From NCBI GenBank assembly GCA_902472795.1, contig CABROZ010000110.1, positions 1 through 7,332 of the forward strand: a stretch of DNA of 7,332 bases. Reading direction: 5' to 3'. The position numbers were made by a program, and so were the translations under genes. The notes beneath the pieces are model-generated. The model had not been told where the DNA came from and did not search any database. It was given only the letters and a program-made list of their open reading frames with translations. This DNA is from an uncultured Bacteroides sp. GTDB taxonomy: Bacteria > Bacteroidota > Bacteroidia > Bacteroidales > Bacteroidaceae. Position 1 is the stretch's first letter; each line of letters opens with the position of its first letter. Positions 5,763-7,332 of the stretch are shown in pieces.

Positions 5763-7163
5763 TTACTTTATTTTCTTTTTGTACTGCTCGTATCGGGAGG
5801 TTACTTCGCGGACGAAGTTGTAAGTCTCGATGCCTCGGAAGTAGCCATTCTTGCAGACGGGGTCGGTGAAATATTCTTCGTTGCTTTTCAGTAGAATGTA
5901 TTCTTCTACGTTGTCTTGCCAGACATACTTGTTTTTACCATATTTCTCGGCCAGTGCCATGGCATCGAGTACGTGTCCGATTCCCGAGTTGTAAGAAGCG
6001 AGTACGAATTGTGTCCGTTCTTCCTTAGGAACGTCGGCAAAGCTTTGAGCAGTGGCTGCAATGTACTTCACGGCAGCTTTGATACTTTCTTCCGGATTCT
6101 GCTCTTTGCCTGGAGGTACCCCCATGGCACGTGCGGTGGCTGGCATCAGTTGCATCAACCCTTTGGCACCTGCCCACGATACGGCGGTGGTGTCGAAGTT
6201 TGACTCCGTATAGGCTAAGGAAGCCAACAGTCGCCAGTCCCAGTCTATCTCAGGGGCATATTTTTTGAACAGTTGGTCGTAATGTGATATTTTGCCTTCA
6301 CGCAATGACAGAATCGGTGAATGAGGTATGGATTTGCTGATTTCGAAATAGCGTTTCATGCTGACGGTGTAGGCGGGCGAGGTCATGTTCTCTTTGTGCC
6401 ACTGGTTGGCAGCGGCAGCCAATTGAACAGAATTTTTGCGTACGGCCCACGACGATCGTTGGTCGAAACTGACGGATAGCTGGATGTTCAGGTTGGGGTA
6501 GTAGGTTTTGTTCAGTCGTGCTACATCGTTGTCGGCAATGGTGAAGGGTATTTTGCCTTGAGCAACTTGGGTAATCAGGTCTTCCATTGTGATGCTGTCG
6601 TTGGTCACTTTATGGATAAGTATTCCTCCACCCAGTTCCTTGTCGAGATTGACCAGTCGGTCGTAATGTTTTCCGGGTTTGACATATATATCTTTGCCTA
6701 TCAGTTCGGTAACATCTTTCAGCGGATGTTCATTACCGTTGGTTCGTTGTACGACGACTTGATGAGTGATGATTTCCTCTCCACAGTAGGTTACGCTGTC
6801 TTTCCATTCTTTCGTGATAGGCAGGTTGTAAGCAATGAGGTCGCCTTCTCCGGCAAGCAGCTTTCTGATCAGGTCATGAGTGTTTCGGGCTACTTTTATT
6901 TTCAGTTTGACCCCCAGACTTTTTGCAAACTGTTCGCTAAGTTCGTACTGAAATCCCATGTCCTGTCCGCGGTAGTTGAAGTAGGAAGTGGAACTGTATA
7001 AGGTCAGTACCACCAGTTCTCCGCTGTCTTTTATTTGTTGCAGATCATTTTTATCTGTGTTGTCTGATGAAATACGGTTCCCTCCGCAACTCCACAGCAG
7101 GGTAAGCAGCATAAAAAACAGGCAGATGCCGACGGGCCACGGTGTGTGTTTCGGTATCGTCAT
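5763..7163 (-). CDS. MltF-like membrane-bound lytic transglycosylase (solute-binding plus SLT domains)
   Basis: A 466-residue lipoprotein that probably cleaves the MurNAc-GlcNAc bond of peptidoglycan with formation of 1,6-anhydro-MurNAc. The N-terminus has a hydrophobic segment (11-24) and lipobox LWSC with Cys26. Residues about 45-272 resemble a family 3 periplasmic solute-binding domain (ELVVLTLYSSTSYF, then GFQYELSEQFAKSLG). In MltF this domain regulates the enzyme. Residues about 295-415 are the SLT catalytic domain: YTESNF with presumed catalytic Glu320, AGAKGLMQLMPATA (331-344) and ASYNSGIGHV (389-398). This two-part order is that of E. coli MltF (about 518 residues), so the protein is complete. 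The ATG at 7163 is six bases after the udk stop, which indicates cotranscription with udk. The pocket ligand is unknown. The mltF name is withheld because orthology to the E. coli gene is not proven. Confidence 0.9.
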   Translation of the reverse strand: MTIPKHTPWPVGICLFFMLLTLLWSCGGNRISSDNTDKNDLQQIKDSGELVVLTLYSSTSYFNYRGQDMGFQYELSEQFAKSLGVKLKIKVARNTHDLIRKLLAGEGDLIAYNLPITKEWKDSVTYCGEEIITHQVVVQRTNGNEHPLKDVTELIGKDIYVKPGKHYDRLVNLDKELGGGILIHKVTNDSITMEDLITQVAQGKIPFTIADNDVARLNKTYYPNLNIQLSVSFDQRSSWAVRKNSVQLAAAANQWHKENMTSPAYTVSMKRYFEISKSIPHSPILSLREGKISHYDQLFKKYAPEIDWDWRLLASLAYTESNFDTTAVSWAGAKGLMQLMPATARAMGVPPGKEQNPEESIKAAVKYIAATAQSFADVPKEERTQFVLASYNSGIGHVLDAMALAEKYGKNKYVWQDNVEEYILLKSNEEYFTDPVCKNGYFRGIETYNFVREVTSRYEQYKKKIK

Positions 7164-7169
7164 GAGGGG

Positions 7170-7332
7170 TTAGTCTTTCAGGTGTTTTTTAATGTACATT
7201 GTCAGAATGTCGATAGCTACCTGGTTGCTGCCTCCTTCGGGGACAATGAGGTCGGCATATCGTTTGCAGGGCTCTATGAATTGCTGGTGCATGGGTTTCA
7301 GAATGCGTGTATATCGTTCCATAACGGCTTTT
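7170..7332 (-). CDS. udk: Uridine kinase, C-terminal 53 residues (cut by window edge)
   Basis: Uridine kinase phosphorylates uridine (and cytidine) to the monophosphate in pyrimidine salvage. Only the 3' end is present, reading in from the right edge and ending at TAA (7172-7170). The translated stretch begins KAVMERYTRILKPMH and continues with EPCKRYADLIVPEGG, then VAIDILTMYIKKHL. This is the typical end of bacterial Udk: the MERY...KPMH helix and the DLIVPEGG strand that closes the kinase fold. The P-loop and the rest of the catalytic domain lie outside the window and cannot be checked. The stop is six bases before the ATG of the lytic transglycosylase gene, so the two probably share a transcript that starts to the right of the window. 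Confidence 0.93.
   Translation of the reverse strand, partial: KAVMERYTRILKPMHQQFIEPCKRYADLIVPEGGSNQVAIDILTMYIKKHLKD

Noticed and set aside
6558..7001. 147-codon plus-strand frame opposite the lytic transglycosylase gene
   Set aside because: It is antisense to the solute-binding domain, which matches its family clearly, and its own translation has no recognisable features.

Overview
The window reads as a chromosomal segment of a Bacteroidales bacterium, most likely Bacteroides or a close relative. Three things point that way: a NigD-like lipoprotein with an acidic run right after its lipobox cysteine, a Bacteroides-type -7 promoter element (TAnnTTTG) in front of it, and SmpB, MetH, MltF-like and uridine kinase sequences that look like Bacteroides versions. 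The species is not resolved. No rRNA, tRNA, CRISPR array, insertion sequence or phage gene was seen.

Layout. Bases 1-213 hold no confident gene, only fragments of open frame on both strands. Bases 214-717 (+) encode a very acidic 167-residue DMP19/DUF4375-family protein, a family that includes a DNA mimic. Bases 718-921 are a gap rich in inverted repeats that ends in a good Bacteroides promoter. From 922 a same-strand run follows: a NigD-like lipoprotein (922-1734), a five-helix Yip1-family membrane protein (1731-2306, TTG start inside the lipoprotein stop), smpB (2341-2793) and metH (2917-5679). The 123-base smpB-metH gap carries a degenerate 8-base tandem repeat that runs up to the metH start codon, plus an 11-base perfect inverted repeat.

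An 83-base convergent gap separates metH from a minus-strand pair: the 3' end of uridine kinase (udk, cut by the right edge) and, six bases downstream, an MltF-type membrane-bound lytic transglycosylase.

How the genes work together. SmpB (ribosome rescue), MetH (B12-dependent methionine synthesis), Udk (pyrimidine salvage) and the MltF-like enzyme (peptidoglycan turnover) are housekeeping functions with no obvious shared pathway. The DMP19-like gene and the AT-richer lipoprotein look like the accessory part. MetH ends exactly after its B12 domain and lacks the C-terminal reactivation domain, so a reactivation partner encoded elsewhere is expected. I found no convincing new multi-gene system. 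The items most worth a second look are the DNA-mimic candidate, the shortened MetH and the octamer repeat in front of metH.
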